A stretch of DNA of 64,000 nucleotides from Sandaracinomonas limnophila (GTDB lineage: Bacteria; Bacteroidota; Bacteroidia; Cytophagales; Spirosomataceae), in the NCBI RefSeq assembly GCF_004005965.1, contig NZ_SACY01000002.1, positions 372,001 to 436,000 on the forward strand, read 5' to 3'. This document shows, in pieces, positions 26,319-36,189 of the stretch. Position 1 is the first letter of the stretch. Each line of letters starts with the position of its first letter. The position numbers and the translations under genes were made by a program. Below the pieces are notes generated by a model. The model was given only the letters and a program-made list of their open reading frames with translations. It was not told where the DNA came from and searched no databases.

Positions 26319-27172
26319 TTTTAGTAATTGAAAGCGGTTCAACAAACACTACATGGAGAATCTTACAAGATTCTGTAAACAAACCAATTGAATTTCATTC
26401 ATCAGGAATTAACCCCTATTACGAAAACATTGACCATATCAAAGCCTCGCAATTGAAGGTTTTAGAAGAAATTAAACAATATACCGTCCAAAAAATATAC
26501 TATTATGGAACTGGCATAACTAGCGATAAGGAAAAACAAATCTTAAGCACCCTCTTTAACGAATTTTTACCTACTTGCCAATATATTGTCATAAAAAACG
26601 ATTTAGAAAGTGCCGCCATTTCCTGTGTTGGAAAGGAGAAGGGAATTGCATGTATTTTAGGAACTGGATCAAATTCGGGTTACTTTGAAAATGGATTATT
26701 AATTCACCAAGTGCCACCCTTAGGATTTTGGCTTGGAGATGAGGGCTCCGGAGGCCATTTAGGAAAATCTTTGGTTTTAAGTTATCTACACAAGGAAATG
26801 CCAGATGATATGTTAGGTTTCTTTAACAAACGATTTGGGGAAATGACACGCACCGACATTCTACAAAAAGCATACAAAGAAGAATTCCCCAACAGATGGT
26901 TCGCCACTTTTAGCAAATTCATTTTTGACCACAGAAAACATCCATTTGTCTATCACCTTATCCAAAATTCCTTTCAAGAATTTGTTTCAAAATATTTAGT
27001 AAAATATCCACAAATTAGATCCTCAAAAGTTCATTTTACGGGAAGTGTCGCCTTTTATTTTAGCGATATTTTACGATCAGTTTTGGCAGAAAATCAAATT
27101 GCTTGTGGTATTATTTGTGAAAACCCCATTGCTGGACTTACACTTTTTCACAAAAAAGAGCTAGAAGGGTAA
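26315..27172 (+). CDS. BadF/BadG/BcrA-type ATPase, likely N-acetylglucosamine kinase-like
   Basis: The 285-residue protein belongs to the ASKHA fold. The phosphate-1 loop VIESGSTNTTWRI is at the N-terminus, followed by CILGTGSNSGYF and the GDEGSGGHLGKSL segment, with HFTGSVAFYF near the C-terminus. Homologues in Bacteroidota phosphorylate N-acetylglucosamine or related amino sugars, possibly for cell-wall recycling; the exact substrate is inferred. It is coupled to the cytochrome b5-like gene by a 4-base overlap. Confidence 0.82.
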   Translation: MILVIESGSTNTTWRILQDSVNKPIEFHSSGINPYYENIDHIKASQLKVLEEIKQYTVQKIYYYGTGITSDKEKQILSTLFNEFLPTCQYIVIKNDLESAAISCVGKEKGIACILGTGSNSGYFENGLLIHQVPPLGFWLGDEGSGGHLGKSLVLSYLHKEMPDDMLGFFNKRFGEMTRTDILQKAYKEEFPNRWFATFSKFIFDHRKHPFVYHLIQNSFQEFVSKYLVKYPQIRSSKVHFTGSVAFYFSDILRSVLAENQIACGIICENPIAGLTLFHKKELEG

Positions 27173-27220
27173 ATTATTGAATCTTTTCAAGAAAAAATCA
27201 GTTATTTGAGTAGTTTTATA

Positions 27221-27228
27221 TAACTTTG
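27221..27228 (+). promoter_or_regulatory. Candidate -7 box for the conserved unknown gene
   Basis: TAACTTTG matches TAnnTTTG exactly and ends 30 bases before the ATG at 27259. The nearest TTTG lies only about 12 bases upstream, closer than the usual -33 spacing. Confidence 0.45.
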
Positions 27229-27258
27229 TTTATATGCCTTCTTAAAACTATTCGAGCG

Positions 27259-28665
27259 ATGAGCAATAGAATTAAATCCATCGGGACCAAACAAAAAGCA
27301 CTTCAAATAAATCTAGATCGTAGTATTTATGGCTCATTTGCCGAAATAGGCGCCGGTCAAGAAGTTGCTGCAAATTTTTTTAAGGCGGGTGGAGCCTCAG
27401 GAACGATTGCCAAAACGATATCTGCTTACGATATGGCTTTTTCAGACGCTATTTATGGCGAAGAAGCCTCTGGGAAATATGTTTGTGAACCTCGATTAAT
27501 GAAAATGCTGAATCGTGAATTCAAACTCCTTCAAGTACGTTTGATGGATTCGGCAGATGAAAAACGATTTTTTGCCTTTGCTAATACAGTTGCAGCACTT
27601 AATTTTCAAAAAACAAATGATCCCCACGGTTGGATTGGTCTACGTTTTCAGTTGACTCCCAACGGGCCCTTCAATGATGTTGTCATACATGTTAACATGT
27701 TAGACAACGACAATGTATTGCAGCAGCAAGCCATTGGTATCATCGGTGTTAATTTGCTTCATGCCTGCTTCAACTATTCAGATGACCCTGAAAAAATATT
27801 AGTTTCCTTATTAGATGACCTTTCTACAGACAGAATTGAAATTGATATGATCCGTTTTGTTGGTCCCGATTTCAAAGAAGTAGATAACCGATTGATGTCT
27901 CTGTATTTAGTAAAATATGGCTATACGCAAGCTGCGGTTTTTGGTCCTGATGGAAATGTTATGCAACCTTATGATGCCCTAGCAAAAAAACATATCGTTG
28001 CCATTAGAGGCCGTTTTAGACCCGTAACCAACATCTTCTCAGATATGTTGAAAAAGGGCCTCAGACAGTTTGAAAATGAACCTGACGTGGACGATGATAA
28101 AATTTGTGTATTGGCAGAATTAACCTTACGAAATTTAACAGACGGACACAAAACAATCAATGAAAAAGACTTTTTAGACAGGGTGGATATTTTATGTTCA
28201 CTAGGACAAACAGTTTTAATTTCAAATTTTCATGAGTATTTCAAATTGGTATCTTACTTAGGCCAATTCACCAAATTGAAAATGGCGCTCATCATGGGTA
28301 TGCCCAATTTGGAATATATTTTTGAAGAAAAACATTACAAAGAATTACCGGGCGGTATATTAAGTGCCTTAGGCCAATTATTTGGTTCAAATATTAAACT
28401 TTTTCTGTATCCTACGGTAGATGAAGAGGGAGAAGTCATTGATTTACAAAATTTCAAACCTGAAGAACATTTAAAAGGTTTGTTTCAATATTTATTAGAT
28501 AACAACAAATTGGCAGACATCGAAATGTCTGACAAAAGCCTTATGAATATTCATACGGATCAAGTATTGAAATTAATTGAGAATGGTGATGCCGAATGGG
28601 AAAAGTATGTACCCAAATTGGTTGCAACACAAATTAAGAAGAATAAATTATTTGGAATAAAATAA
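27259..28665 (+). CDS. Conserved protein of unknown function
   Basis: I cannot assign a function. From ATG 27259 (an upstream in-frame TTG at 27226 is less likely) the product is 468 residues. It is soluble, with no signal peptide or membrane helix. The N-terminus (RIKSIGTKQKALQINLD, then FAEIGAGQEVAANFFKAGGASGTIAKTISAYD) looks strongly conserved in character. I recall near-identical starts in many Bacteroidota and other phyla under inconsistent names. An acidic middle and a C-terminal half with alternating helices follow. It has its own candidate promoter and ends at a strong bidirectional terminator. Confidence 0.85.
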   Translation: MSNRIKSIGTKQKALQINLDRSIYGSFAEIGAGQEVAANFFKAGGASGTIAKTISAYDMAFSDAIYGEEASGKYVCEPRLMKMLNREFKLLQVRLMDSADEKRFFAFANTVAALNFQKTNDPHGWIGLRFQLTPNGPFNDVVIHVNMLDNDNVLQQQAIGIIGVNLLHACFNYSDDPEKILVSLLDDLSTDRIEIDMIRFVGPDFKEVDNRLMSLYLVKYGYTQAAVFGPDGNVMQPYDALAKKHIVAIRGRFRPVTNIFSDMLKKGLRQFENEPDVDDDKICVLAELTLRNLTDGHKTINEKDFLDRVDILCSLGQTVLISNFHEYFKLVSYLGQFTKLKMALIMGMPNLEYIFEEKHYKELPGGILSALGQLFGSNIKLFLYPTVDEEGEVIDLQNFKPEEHLKGLFQYLLDNNKLADIEMSDKSLMNIHTDQVLKLIENGDAEWEKYVPKLVATQIKKNKLFGIK

Positions 28666-28667
28666 AT

Positions 28668-28696
28668 AAAAGAGCCGGTTTAAAACCGGCTCTTTT
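28668..28696. terminator. Bidirectional intrinsic terminator
   Basis: A 14-base perfect stem (core AGAGCCGGTTT / AAACCGGCTCT around position 28682) is flanked by A and T runs. It serves both the gene ending at 28665 and carA, whose stop codon touches the hairpin. Confidence 0.92.
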
Positions 28697-29797
28697 TTAT
28701 TTCAATAAATCAACAAACTGATCAAACAAATACCTTGAGTCATGAGGACCAGGTGCAGCCTCGGGGTGATGTTGAACTGAAAAAGCTTTTTTACCCTTAA
28801 CACGTAGTCCTTCAACTGTGTTGTCGTTCAAATTAATATGTGTTAATTCAGCCCGGTCACTAACTTGAATATCCTCCAATTTCACTGCAAAACCATGATT
28901 TTGCGAAGTAATTTCAGAAAGTCCCGTAATCAAATTTTTAACAGGATGATTTAAACCTCTATGGCCATTGTGCATTTTATAGGTATGTAGACCACAAACT
29001 TGAGCCAATATTTGATGCCCCAAACAAATCCCAAAAACCGGTTTATCTGAATTCAACATCTGAGTAACAGTTTCTACTGCATATGGCATCACTGCTGGGT
29101 CACCTGGACCATTGGACACAAAAAATCCCGTTGGGTTCCACGCATTTATTTCTTCAAATGATGTTTTTGCAGGGAAAACCTTCAAATAACAATTACGATC
29201 AGTAAAGTTTGTTAAAATTGATTTTTTAACTCCCAAATCTAAAACGGCAACCTTAAATTCAGCATTTTCTTCACCTAAATTATATGCCTCCTGCGTGCAA
29301 ACGGTAGAAGATAATTCAAGTCCTTCCATGGAAGGTATTTTATTCAATTCCTTTTTTAGGTCTTCAATTTCGAAGATTTCAGAGGAAATCAAACAGTTCA
29401 TAACACCTTTTGTGCGAATATGGCGAACTAAAGCACGCGTATCAATTCCTGAGATTCCAACAACACCAGCGTTTTCTAAAAAGTCTTGCAAAGAACCATC
29501 TGCTGTATGTCTAGAATGTAAAGGAGCAAACTCATTACAAACCATTCCTGCAATTTGAACTTTTGAAGATTCACTTTCTTCAGCTGTCATTACGCCATAA
29601 TTACCAATATGTGAGGTAGTATTGATAATAACTTGCCCGGAATAAGAAGGGTCTGTATAGATTTCTTGATAACCGGTCATTCCTGTATTAAAACAAATTT
29701 CTCCTCCATGCGTACCTATTTTTCCTAAGGCTTTTCCTTGGAAAATGGTACCATCTTGAAGTAGAAGAACAGCTGGTTTAGACAAGGTGCTTTTCAT
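28697..29797 (-). CDS. carA: Carbamoyl-phosphate synthase small subunit
   Basis: CarA is the glutamine amidotransferase subunit that feeds ammonia to CarB for arginine and pyrimidine synthesis. The N-terminal CPSase domain shows GEICFNTGMTGYQEI. The C-terminal class I amidotransferase has the nucleophile in FGICLGHQIL and the His/Glu pair in VQHHPEA. The length, 366 residues, is normal. carB is not adjacent: carA is followed by a strong terminator. It lies after the rplQ terminator on the same strand. Confidence 0.95.
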   Translation of the reverse strand: MKSTLSKPAVLLLQDGTIFQGKALGKIGTHGGEICFNTGMTGYQEIYTDPSYSGQVIINTTSHIGNYGVMTAEESESSKVQIAGMVCNEFAPLHSRHTADGSLQDFLENAGVVGISGIDTRALVRHIRTKGVMNCLISSEIFEIEDLKKELNKIPSMEGLELSSTVCTQEAYNLGEENAEFKVAVLDLGVKKSILTNFTDRNCYLKVFPAKTSFEEINAWNPTGFFVSNGPGDPAVMPYAVETVTQMLNSDKPVFGICLGHQILAQVCGLHTYKMHNGHRGLNHPVKNLITGLSEITSQNHGFAVKLEDIQVSDRAELTHINLNDNTVEGLRVKGKKAFSVQHHPEAAPGPHDSRYLFDQFVDLLK

Positions 29798-29836
29798 AAA
29801 TTTTGATATAGAATAATTTAAAGGGCAATTTAGTTC

Positions 29837-29868
29837 AAAAAAAGGGCTTCAACTAAAATTGAAGCCCT
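29837..29868 (-). terminator. Terminator of the ribosomal superoperon (after rplQ)
   Basis: A 10-base stem AGGGCTTCAA / TTGAAGCCCT has a 6-base loop and is followed on the minus strand by a T run (A run at 29837-29842). It lies between rplQ and carA. Confidence 0.88.
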
Positions 29869-29893
29869 CTAAAAAAATATGGTTGGATGCGTA

Positions 29894-30493
29894 TTAAGCG
29901 TCTTCTCCTTTTTCTTCGCTTGACTCCTCAGCAGCAGGTGCTTCTTCAGCAGCTGGAGTTTCCTCAACAGCAACCTCTTCTACAACTTCTGCACTTGGCT
30001 CTTCAGCAACTACTGCAGCTTCTTCAACTACTTCAGCAGCTGGCGCAGCAGCAACAGTCTCTTCTTTCTTAGCACCACCTCTTCTGCTTCTACGTGTCTT
30101 AGCTCCTTTTTCAGCAGCTGCAGCCAACATAGTCTCGTTGAAGTCAACTAATTCGATGAAACAAACTTCAGCGTTATCACCTAAACGATTTCCCAATTTG
30201 ATGATACGTGTGTATCCACCAGGACGAGTTGAAACCTTTTCAGAAACAATACCAAACAATTCTTTAATAGCTTCCTTATTTTGCAAATAAGAGAAAACCA
30301 CACGACGATTGTTTGTGTTGTCTGTTTTAGATTTTGTGATTAAAGGCTCTACATATTTACGTAATTCCTTAGCCTTAGCAACAGTCGTTTCGATACGCTT
30401 GTTCAAGATCAAAGAAGAAGCCATATTTGAAAGTAAAGCCGCTCTGTGTGAAGATGTTCTTCCTAAATGATTAAATTTTTTACCGTGTCTCAT
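29894..30493 (-). CDS. rplQ: 50S ribosomal protein L17 with long acidic tail
   Basis: The first 120 residues or so are a normal L17 ([20 protein letters not shown], later [21 protein letters not shown]). A tail of about 75 residues, very rich in Ala and Glu (repeated EEVAVEE/AAEE-like units), follows, which lengthens the protein to 199 residues against the usual 120-130. The tail is probably disordered; its function is unknown. It is the last gene of the superoperon, before the hairpin at 29837. Confidence 0.96.
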   Translation of the reverse strand: MRHGKKFNHLGRTSSHRAALLSNMASSLILNKRIETTVAKAKELRKYVEPLITKSKTDNTNNRRVVFSYLQNKEAIKELFGIVSEKVSTRPGGYTRIIKLGNRLGDNAEVCFIELVDFNETMLAAAAEKGAKTRRSRRGGAKKEETVAAAPAAEVVEEAAVVAEEPSAEVVEEVAVEETPAAEEAPAAEESSEEKGEDA

Positions 30494-30573
30494 TATAATA
30501 TTTCGTAAGTTAAAAGCACGAAGGCTGCGGTTAATTTACTGTTCAGCAAATCACCTATTACTTTGTTTAAATT

Positions 30574-31563
30574 TTAGTCCTCATCTAAACGGTACTTCGC
30601 AACATCCATACCGAAAGTAAGACCTTTGTCTTCGATTAATTGTTCTAATTCTGTTAATGACTTCTTACCGAAATTTCTGAATTTCATCATATCAGAAATT
30701 TCTAAAGCAGCTAATTCACCTAATGTACGAACATCTGCAGATTTCAAGCAGTTATAAGCACGAACAGATAAATCAAGATCTGCTAATGAAGTCTTCAACA
30801 ATTTACGCATGTGTAACATTTCCTCATCAACAATGTTATCTTCCTCCGTCTTAGGTGCTTCGAAAGTCATCGTTTGATCAGAGAATAACATGAAGTGTTG
30901 AATCAAGATATGAGCAGCACCTTTCAATGCATCTTCTGGGTGGATAGATCCATCCGTTTCAATATCTAAAATTAACTTTTCGTAGTCAGTCTTCTGCTCC
31001 ACACGTGTATTTTCAACACTGAATTTTACATTCTTAATAGGAGTATAGATTGAATCGATAGCGATATGACCGAAAGCTAACTCGTTAGCTCTTGGCTCGT
31101 CAGCTGGAACGTATCCACGACCCTTTTCGATGATAATTTCAACCTCTAATTCTTTGGAAGAATCTAAGTGACAAATTACCAACTCTGGATTCAAAATGGT
31201 AAAATAAGGAGTGAATTTTGCGATATCACCAGCAGTAAAAGCCTCTTGGCCCTTTACTTTGATGCTTACTTTGTTATCTAAAATTTCTTGTGCTTTTTTG
31301 AAGCGAATTTTTTTCAAATTCAAGATAATTTCAGAAACATCTTCGTGAACGCCTTCAATTGCAGAGAATTCGTGTAAAACTCCTGAAATTTTAACGCTTG
31401 TGATCGCATAACCTTCCAAAGAGGAAAGTAAAATTCTACGAAGCGCGTTACCAATGGTAACACCGTAGCCTTTTTCGAGTGGCTTGAACTCAAATAACCC
31501 GTGGAAGTCATCGGCTTTTTCCATTACAACTTTTTCGGGCATTTGGAATGCTAATATTGACAT
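30574..31563 (-). CDS. rpoA: RNA polymerase subunit alpha
   Basis: The 329-residue alpha subunit has a complete N-terminal assembly domain ([22 protein letters not shown]) and the C-terminal domain with [22 protein letters not shown] and [12 protein letters not shown], which contacts DNA and activators. It lies between rpsD and rplQ in the usual alpha-operon order. Confidence 0.98.
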   Translation of the reverse strand: MSILAFQMPEKVVMEKADDFHGLFEFKPLEKGYGVTIGNALRRILLSSLEGYAITSVKISGVLHEFSAIEGVHEDVSEIILNLKKIRFKKAQEILDNKVSIKVKGQEAFTAGDIAKFTPYFTILNPELVICHLDSSKELEVEIIIEKGRGYVPADEPRANELAFGHIAIDSIYTPIKNVKFSVENTRVEQKTDYEKLILDIETDGSIHPEDALKGAAHILIQHFMLFSDQTMTFEAPKTEEDNIVDEEMLHMRKLLKTSLADLDLSVRAYNCLKSADVRTLGELAALEISDMMKFRNFGKKSLTELEQLIEDKGLTFGMDVAKYRLDED

Positions 31564-31630
31564 ATTTCGTAGCTTAAAATGTTTTTTAAAAAACTTTACT
31601 GTTACTCTAAATGTATCTTTTTCAGACAGA

Positions 31631-32236
31631 TTATTTCGAATACAATTCGACGATAGCCTGCTCGTTAAAGGTTTCAGGAATTTGGTCTCTCTCTGGGAAT
31701 TGAGTAAACTTACCTACTAATTCAACTCCGTCCCACTCTAACCAGTTAAAACGCTTAGGAGAACGACCTTCTAATGAATTGGAAACAACTTCCAATGATT
31801 TTGATTTTTCACGAACACCTACTAATTGTCCAGGACGTAATGAGTAAGATGGCACATTTACTACATCTCCATCAACAATGATGTGCTTGTGAATAACTAA
31901 TTGACGAGCTGCACGGCGAGTAGGAGCAATTCCTAAACGGTAAACAACATTATCTAAACGTGCTTCACACAATTTTAATAAGTTTTCACCAGTGATACCC
32001 TCTTTTACAGCTGCTTTATGGAACAAGTTTTCGAACTGACGCTCTAAAATTCCATAAGTATATTTAACTTTTTGCTTTTCTTTCAATTGTAATGCATATT
32101 CGGAAACTTTAGCGCGCTTGCCTTTTCCGTGCATACCTGGAGCATAATTTTTACGAGCTAATGCTTTACTCGGACCTAAGATTGCTTCTCCGAAACGACG
32201 TGCAATTTTAGATTTTGGACCTGTATATCTTGCCAT
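31631..32236 (-). CDS. rpsD: 30S ribosomal protein S4
   Basis: The 201-residue S4 starts [17 protein letters not shown] and has the S4 RNA-binding domain ([10 protein letters not shown]...[12 protein letters not shown]). It lacks the zinc-binding cysteine set of C+ forms. S4 starts small-subunit assembly and often autoregulates its operon. Confidence 0.98.
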   Translation of the reverse strand: MARYTGPKSKIARRFGEAILGPSKALARKNYAPGMHGKGKRAKVSEYALQLKEKQKVKYTYGILERQFENLFHKAAVKEGITGENLLKLCEARLDNVVYRLGIAPTRRAARQLVIHKHIIVDGDVVNVPSYSLRPGQLVGVREKSKSLEVVSNSLEGRSPKRFNWLEWDGVELVGKFTQFPERDQIPETFNEQAIVELYSK

Positions 32237-32337
32237 TTTGTTAAAAAGTCATTGAACCTATTATTCAATGAAGTAATTAAATTGTGAAAAAATAATTGGA
32301 GGAAATAATTACTAATTGCTCCAACGTTAAAAAATTA

Positions 32338-32733
32338 TTAAACTCTACGACGCTTTGGTGGGCGACATCCATTGTGTGGCATTGGAGTAATATCTTTAAT
32401 GATAGATACTTCAATTCCAGAATTTTGGATGGTACGGATTGCAGACTCACGTCCTGCACCTGGTCCTTTTACAAAAACCTCAGCTTTTTTCATACCCGCC
32501 TCAACTGCAACTGCTGCACAGTTTGAAGCCGCCATTTGAGCAGCATAAGGAGTGTTCTTTTTAGAACCACGGAATCCCATCTTTCCTGCAGAAGCCCAAG
32601 AAATTACTTGTCCTGCAGAATTAGTAATAGAAATAATAATGTTGTTGAATGACGCCTTGATGTGTACTTGACCTGCTTGCTCAACTACAACCACCCTTTT
32701 CTTGGCTTTGTCTTTTCTTTTTGCTTGTGCCAT
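32338..32733 (-). CDS. rpsK: 30S ribosomal protein S11
   Basis: The 131-residue protein has the S11 core ([33 protein letters not shown]) and the conserved C-terminus [12 protein letters not shown]. It forms part of the 30S platform. Confidence 0.98.
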   Translation of the reverse strand: MAQAKRKDKAKKRVVVVEQAGQVHIKASFNNIIISITNSAGQVISWASAGKMGFRGSKKNTPYAAQMAASNCAAVAVEAGMKKAEVFVKGPGAGRESAIRTIQNSGIEVSIIKDITPMPHNGCRPPKRRRV

Positions 32734-32772
32734 ACTATTTGTTTAGAAATCGGATCTCACGACCCTCGTTTA

Positions 32773-33150
32773 TTACTTAGTTACCTTCTTTTTGTTAGCA
32801 ACTGTTTTTCTTCTTCCTTTTCTGGTACGAGAGTTGTTTTTAGTACGTTGACCACGTAAAGGTAAACCCTTACGATGGCGCAAACCACGGTAACAACCAA
32901 TATCCATCAAACGCTTAATGTTTAATGAAATCTCAGACTTCAATTGACCTTCCGTCTTGAACTCAGCAGCAATGATAGCACGAATAGCGCTAGCCTCTGT
33001 ATCGTTCCACTCTCCGGCTTTTTTGTCCCATGAGATAGAAGCTTGTGTCAAGATTTTTTGAGCAGTGCTACGACCAATACCAAAGATATAAGTCAACGCA
33101 ATCTCACCTCTTTTTTTATCGGGGATATCAACCCCAGCAATACGAGCCAT
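32773..33150 (-). CDS. rpsM: 30S ribosomal protein S13
   Basis: The 125-residue protein starts [26 protein letters not shown] and has the [18 protein letters not shown] block and a basic tail. It sits in the 30S head and contacts the P-site tRNA. Confidence 0.98.
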   Translation of the reverse strand: MARIAGVDIPDKKRGEIALTYIFGIGRSTAQKILTQASISWDKKAGEWNDTEASAIRAIIAAEFKTEGQLKSEISLNIKRLMDIGCYRGLRHRKGLPLRGQRTKNNSRTRKGRRKTVANKKKVTK

Positions 33151-33185
33151 ATAGGTAATTTATTGTTTATTTATCTATTAAATTC

Positions 33186-33302
33186 TTATCCTTGTCTTTG
33201 CTTAAACTTTGGATTTTTCTTGTTAATCACAAAAAGTTTTCCGTGACGACGAATCACCTTACACTCGGCGCTACGCTTTTTAATGGATGCTTTAACTTTC
33301 AT
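33186..33302 (-). CDS. rpmJ: 50S ribosomal protein L36
   Basis: The 38-residue product runs from [11 protein letters not shown] to KQRQG and was read directly from the minus strand. It keeps only one of the zinc-ligand Cys of C+ forms ([11 protein letters not shown]), the usual C- form in this phylum. It lies between infA and rpsM. Confidence 0.97.
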   Translation of the reverse strand: MKVKASIKKRSAECKVIRRHGKLFVINKKNPKFKQRQG

Positions 33303-33322
33303 TTTTATTAATTTTTAATCTT

Positions 33323-33541
33323 TTATTTATACCTGTAAACAATTCTCGCCTTACTTAAATCGTAAGGTGACATTTCTAATTTCACCTTATCACCAGGTAA
33401 AATCTTAATGTAGTGCATTCGCATCTTACCAGAAATATGCGCAATCACTTGATGCGTATTTTCTAATTCAACACGAAACATCGCGTTCGAAAGAGCTTCT
33501 AAAATAATTCCATCAACTTCAATCGATGACTGTTTTGCCAT
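33323..33541 (-). CDS. infA: Translation initiation factor IF-1
   Basis: The 72-residue S1/OB-fold protein ([38 protein letters not shown]) occupies the ribosomal A site during initiation. It is 7 bases from map. Confidence 0.98.
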   Translation of the reverse strand: MAKQSSIEVDGIILEALSNAMFRVELENTHQVIAHISGKMRMHYIKILPGDKVKLEMSPYDLSKARIVYRYK

Positions 33542-33548
33542 AATTTAT

Positions 33549-34355
33549 TTAAATATTCAACAATACTGTTGATGTTTTTAAAACTTCTTCAATCGGAGCA
33601 AAAGTCGTTAAAATTTCCGCTTTTTCTTTTCCGACAGCTACTGTATGCTCAAAATGGGCAGAAGGTCTTCCATCGCGTGTACGGATCGTCCAGCCGTCCT
33701 TATCCATCACAATGTTCTTTTGTCCCAAATTAATCATTGGCTCAATGGCAATAACCATTCCTGCCTTTAATTTAGAACCTTCACCTTTTCTACCATAATT
33801 AGGAACTTCAGGACTTTCATGCAAATTTTTACCAACTCCATGTCCTACCAATTCTCGTACCACACCGTAGCCTCTGGCTTCCGTGTAAACTTGAACAGCA
33901 GATCCTATATCGCCAGTTCTTTTACCTTCAATTGCCTGTTGAATTCCAACATACAAGGACTCTTTTGTCCTTTTTAATAATTCTTGCGCTTCCTCCGCCA
34001 CATTTCCAATTCCGTAGGTATAAGCACTATCCGCGTGAAATCCATTCTTATAAACTCCGGCATCAATGGCAATTGTATCACCCTCTTTTAAAACTAAATT
34101 CCCAGGTAAACCATGAACAACCACGTCATTCACTGAAATACATAAAGAATAAGCATAGGTTTTACTACCTACTTTATAATTTAAAAAAGATGGATGTGCT
34201 CCATTATCTTTAATAAATGCTAAAGCAATTTTATCTAATTCCAAAGTGGTAATTCCAGGTTTAATTGCTTTAGCGACTTCCGCATGGCACTTTCCTAAAA
34301 TTTCACCATTTTGTTTAATAATGGCTAATTCCTCTGGAGACTTAAGATAAATCAT
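33549..34355 (-). CDS. map: Methionine aminopeptidase, type I
   Basis: The enzyme removes the initiator Met. Metal ligands are visible in IAIDAGVYKNGFHADSAYTYG, GHGVGKNLHESPEV, MVIAIEPM and the final EHTVAV block. I chose the ATG at 34355 (MIYLKSPEE) because an upstream ATG (34367) would overlap secY by 11 bases and adds only MEDN. Confidence 0.95.
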   Translation of the reverse strand: MIYLKSPEELAIIKQNGEILGKCHAEVAKAIKPGITTLELDKIALAFIKDNGAHPSFLNYKVGSKTYAYSLCISVNDVVVHGLPGNLVLKEGDTIAIDAGVYKNGFHADSAYTYGIGNVAEEAQELLKRTKESLYVGIQQAIEGKRTGDIGSAVQVYTEARGYGVVRELVGHGVGKNLHESPEVPNYGRKGEGSKLKAGMVIAIEPMINLGQKNIVMDKDGWTIRTRDGRPSAHFEHTVAVGKEKAEILTTFAPIEEVLKTSTVLLNI

Positions 34356-34356
34356 A

Positions 34357-35679
34357 TTATCTTCCAATCACTTCAGAGCGACCTTTCACTCTTCCTGATT
34401 GCATTAATCCTTCGTACTTTCTCATCAACAAATAACTTTCTATTTGTTGCAATGTATCTAAAACAACACCTACTAAAATCAACAAAGAAGTTCCTCCAAA
34501 GAAGGATGCAAAACTTCTCGTTACACCAAACAAGTTGGCAATAGCAGGTAAAATTGCAATGATCGACAACATTACTGCACCTGGCAAAGTAATACGGTCT
34601 AAAATAGTTGCAATGAAATTTGATGTTTCTTCACCTGGCTTAATACCTGGAACAAATCCACCACCGCGCTTCATATCATCTGAAATTTGCGTCGGGTTGA
34701 TAGAAATTGCTGTGTAGAAGAAGGTAAATAAGATAATTAAAACAGCAAACAAAACATTGTATTGCCAAGTTGTAAAATCTCCAAATGCCTGAGCCACCGA
34801 TTGTGCAAATTCACTTTTATCAGCGAAAGACTGTGCTGCTAATCCTGGGATAAACATCAAAGCTTGCGCAAAAATGATTGGCATAACACCTGAAGCATTT
34901 AATTTCAAAGGAATATACTGACGCTCACCGCCAACCGCATTGGCATTCGAACCAACAACTTGCTTTGCATATTGAACTGGGATACGACGTACAGCCTGAA
35001 CAACCATAACAGCACCCATTACAACAAAGAATAGAGCCAAAACTTCAATGATAAACAACAAGGCACCAGACATTCCGCGAGAAGTTGCTTCCTGAATTAA
35101 TGCTGAAGGGAATCGAGAAACGATACCAATCATAATTAACATTGAAATACCATTTCCGATACCTTTGTCAGTAATTTTTTCACCTAGCCACATACATAAC
35201 ATGGTACCTCCTACTAAAATGGCAACACCATACAAGCGGAAAAACCAAGGATCTACTAAAATAGCTTCAGTAGGAATTGTAACCTGCAAGTAAGTAAAAC
35301 CTTGTGCAGCAGTAACAAAAATGGTTAAAATACGAGTGATTTGATTCAATTTCTTACGTCCAGCTTCTCCATCCTTCTGCATTTTTTGGAAGTAAGGCAA
35401 AGCAATTGTTAACAATTGAATGGCAATTGAAGCTGAAATGTATGGCATAATACCCAAAGCAAATACAGACGCATTGCTTAAAGCTCCACCAGAGAACATA
35501 TTCAACAATCCAAATAAACCACCATCACCAGTTTGAGTTAATTTCGTTGCATCTACACCTGGTAGTACGATGTAAGAACCCAATCTAAAGAAAGCAAGAA
35601 AAAGGAGCGTACTAAAGATACGTCCTTTTAATTCTTCGATAGAAAAAATATGCTTTAAAGTTGTAAATAACTTATTCAT
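34357..35679 (-). CDS. secY: Protein translocase subunit SecY
   Basis: The 440-residue inner-membrane channel protein of the Sec system has ten predicted helices, with the usual ISASIAIQLL, ITDKGIGNGISMLI and GGTSLLILVGVVLDT segments. It lies between rplO and map, as in many Bacteroidota. Confidence 0.98.
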   Translation of the reverse strand: MNKLFTTLKHIFSIEELKGRIFSTLLFLAFFRLGSYIVLPGVDATKLTQTGDGGLFGLLNMFSGGALSNASVFALGIMPYISASIAIQLLTIALPYFQKMQKDGEAGRKKLNQITRILTIFVTAAQGFTYLQVTIPTEAILVDPWFFRLYGVAILVGGTMLCMWLGEKITDKGIGNGISMLIMIGIVSRFPSALIQEATSRGMSGALLFIIEVLALFFVVMGAVMVVQAVRRIPVQYAKQVVGSNANAVGGERQYIPLKLNASGVMPIIFAQALMFIPGLAAQSFADKSEFAQSVAQAFGDFTTWQYNVLFAVLIILFTFFYTAISINPTQISDDMKRGGGFVPGIKPGEETSNFIATILDRITLPGAVMLSIIAILPAIANLFGVTRSFASFFGGTSLLILVGVVLDTLQQIESYLLMRKYEGLMQSGRVKGRSEVIGR

Positions 35680-35697
35680 CAGCTGTTTTTAAGAAGA

Positions 35698-36144
35698 TTA
35701 GTCAACAATAGCTTGTCCACCAGCAGCTTCAATAGCAGCTTTAGCGGCAGATGAGAATCCTTTTGCATGAACTTCTATAGCAGAAGAAATAGCACCACGA
35801 CTCAAAATTTTAACTAAATCAGATTTGGAAACCAAACCGTGAGTATATAAGGCTTCGAAATCAACCACTTTCAACTTGTAAGTATCAGCCAATAACTGGA
35901 TTGTATCCAAATTGATTGCTTTATACTCCACACGGTTGATGTTTTTGAAACCAAACTTAGGAACACGACGCTGTAAAGGCATCTGACCACCTTCAAAACC
36001 ACGCTTACGTGAATAACCTGAACGTGACTGAGCACCTTTGTGTCCACGAGTGGAAGTTCCACCTAATCCTGAACCTTGACCACGACCAACTCTTTTTCTT
36101 GTTTTTACTGAACCTTCTGCAGGTCTTAAATTTGATAATTTCAT
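35698..36144 (-). CDS. rplO: 50S ribosomal protein L15
   Basis: The 148-residue protein has the glycine-rich N-terminus (RVGRGQGSGLGGTSTRGHKGAQSR, shown in part) and the C-terminal alpha/beta domain. It is placed before secY. Confidence 0.97.
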   Translation of the reverse strand: MKLSNLRPAEGSVKTRKRVGRGQGSGLGGTSTRGHKGAQSRSGYSRKRGFEGGQMPLQRRVPKFGFKNINRVEYKAINLDTIQLLADTYKLKVVDFEALYTHGLVSKSDLVKILSRGAISSAIEVHAKGFSSAAKAAIEAAGGQAIVD

Positions 36145-36189
36145 ATCTATTGGGCTTAGCGCTGTTTAAAAAACAACTCGCAAAATTAA

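Noticed and set aside
28668-28696. Long palindrome considered as a regulatory operator
   Set aside because: The GC stem with flanking A/T runs between two convergent genes is best explained as a bidirectional terminator.
29887-30072. Leucine/glutamine-rich open frame opposite the rplQ tail
   Set aside because: It is the antisense shadow of the Ala/Glu-rich tail of L17; its repeats come from the GCA/GAA codons of the real gene.
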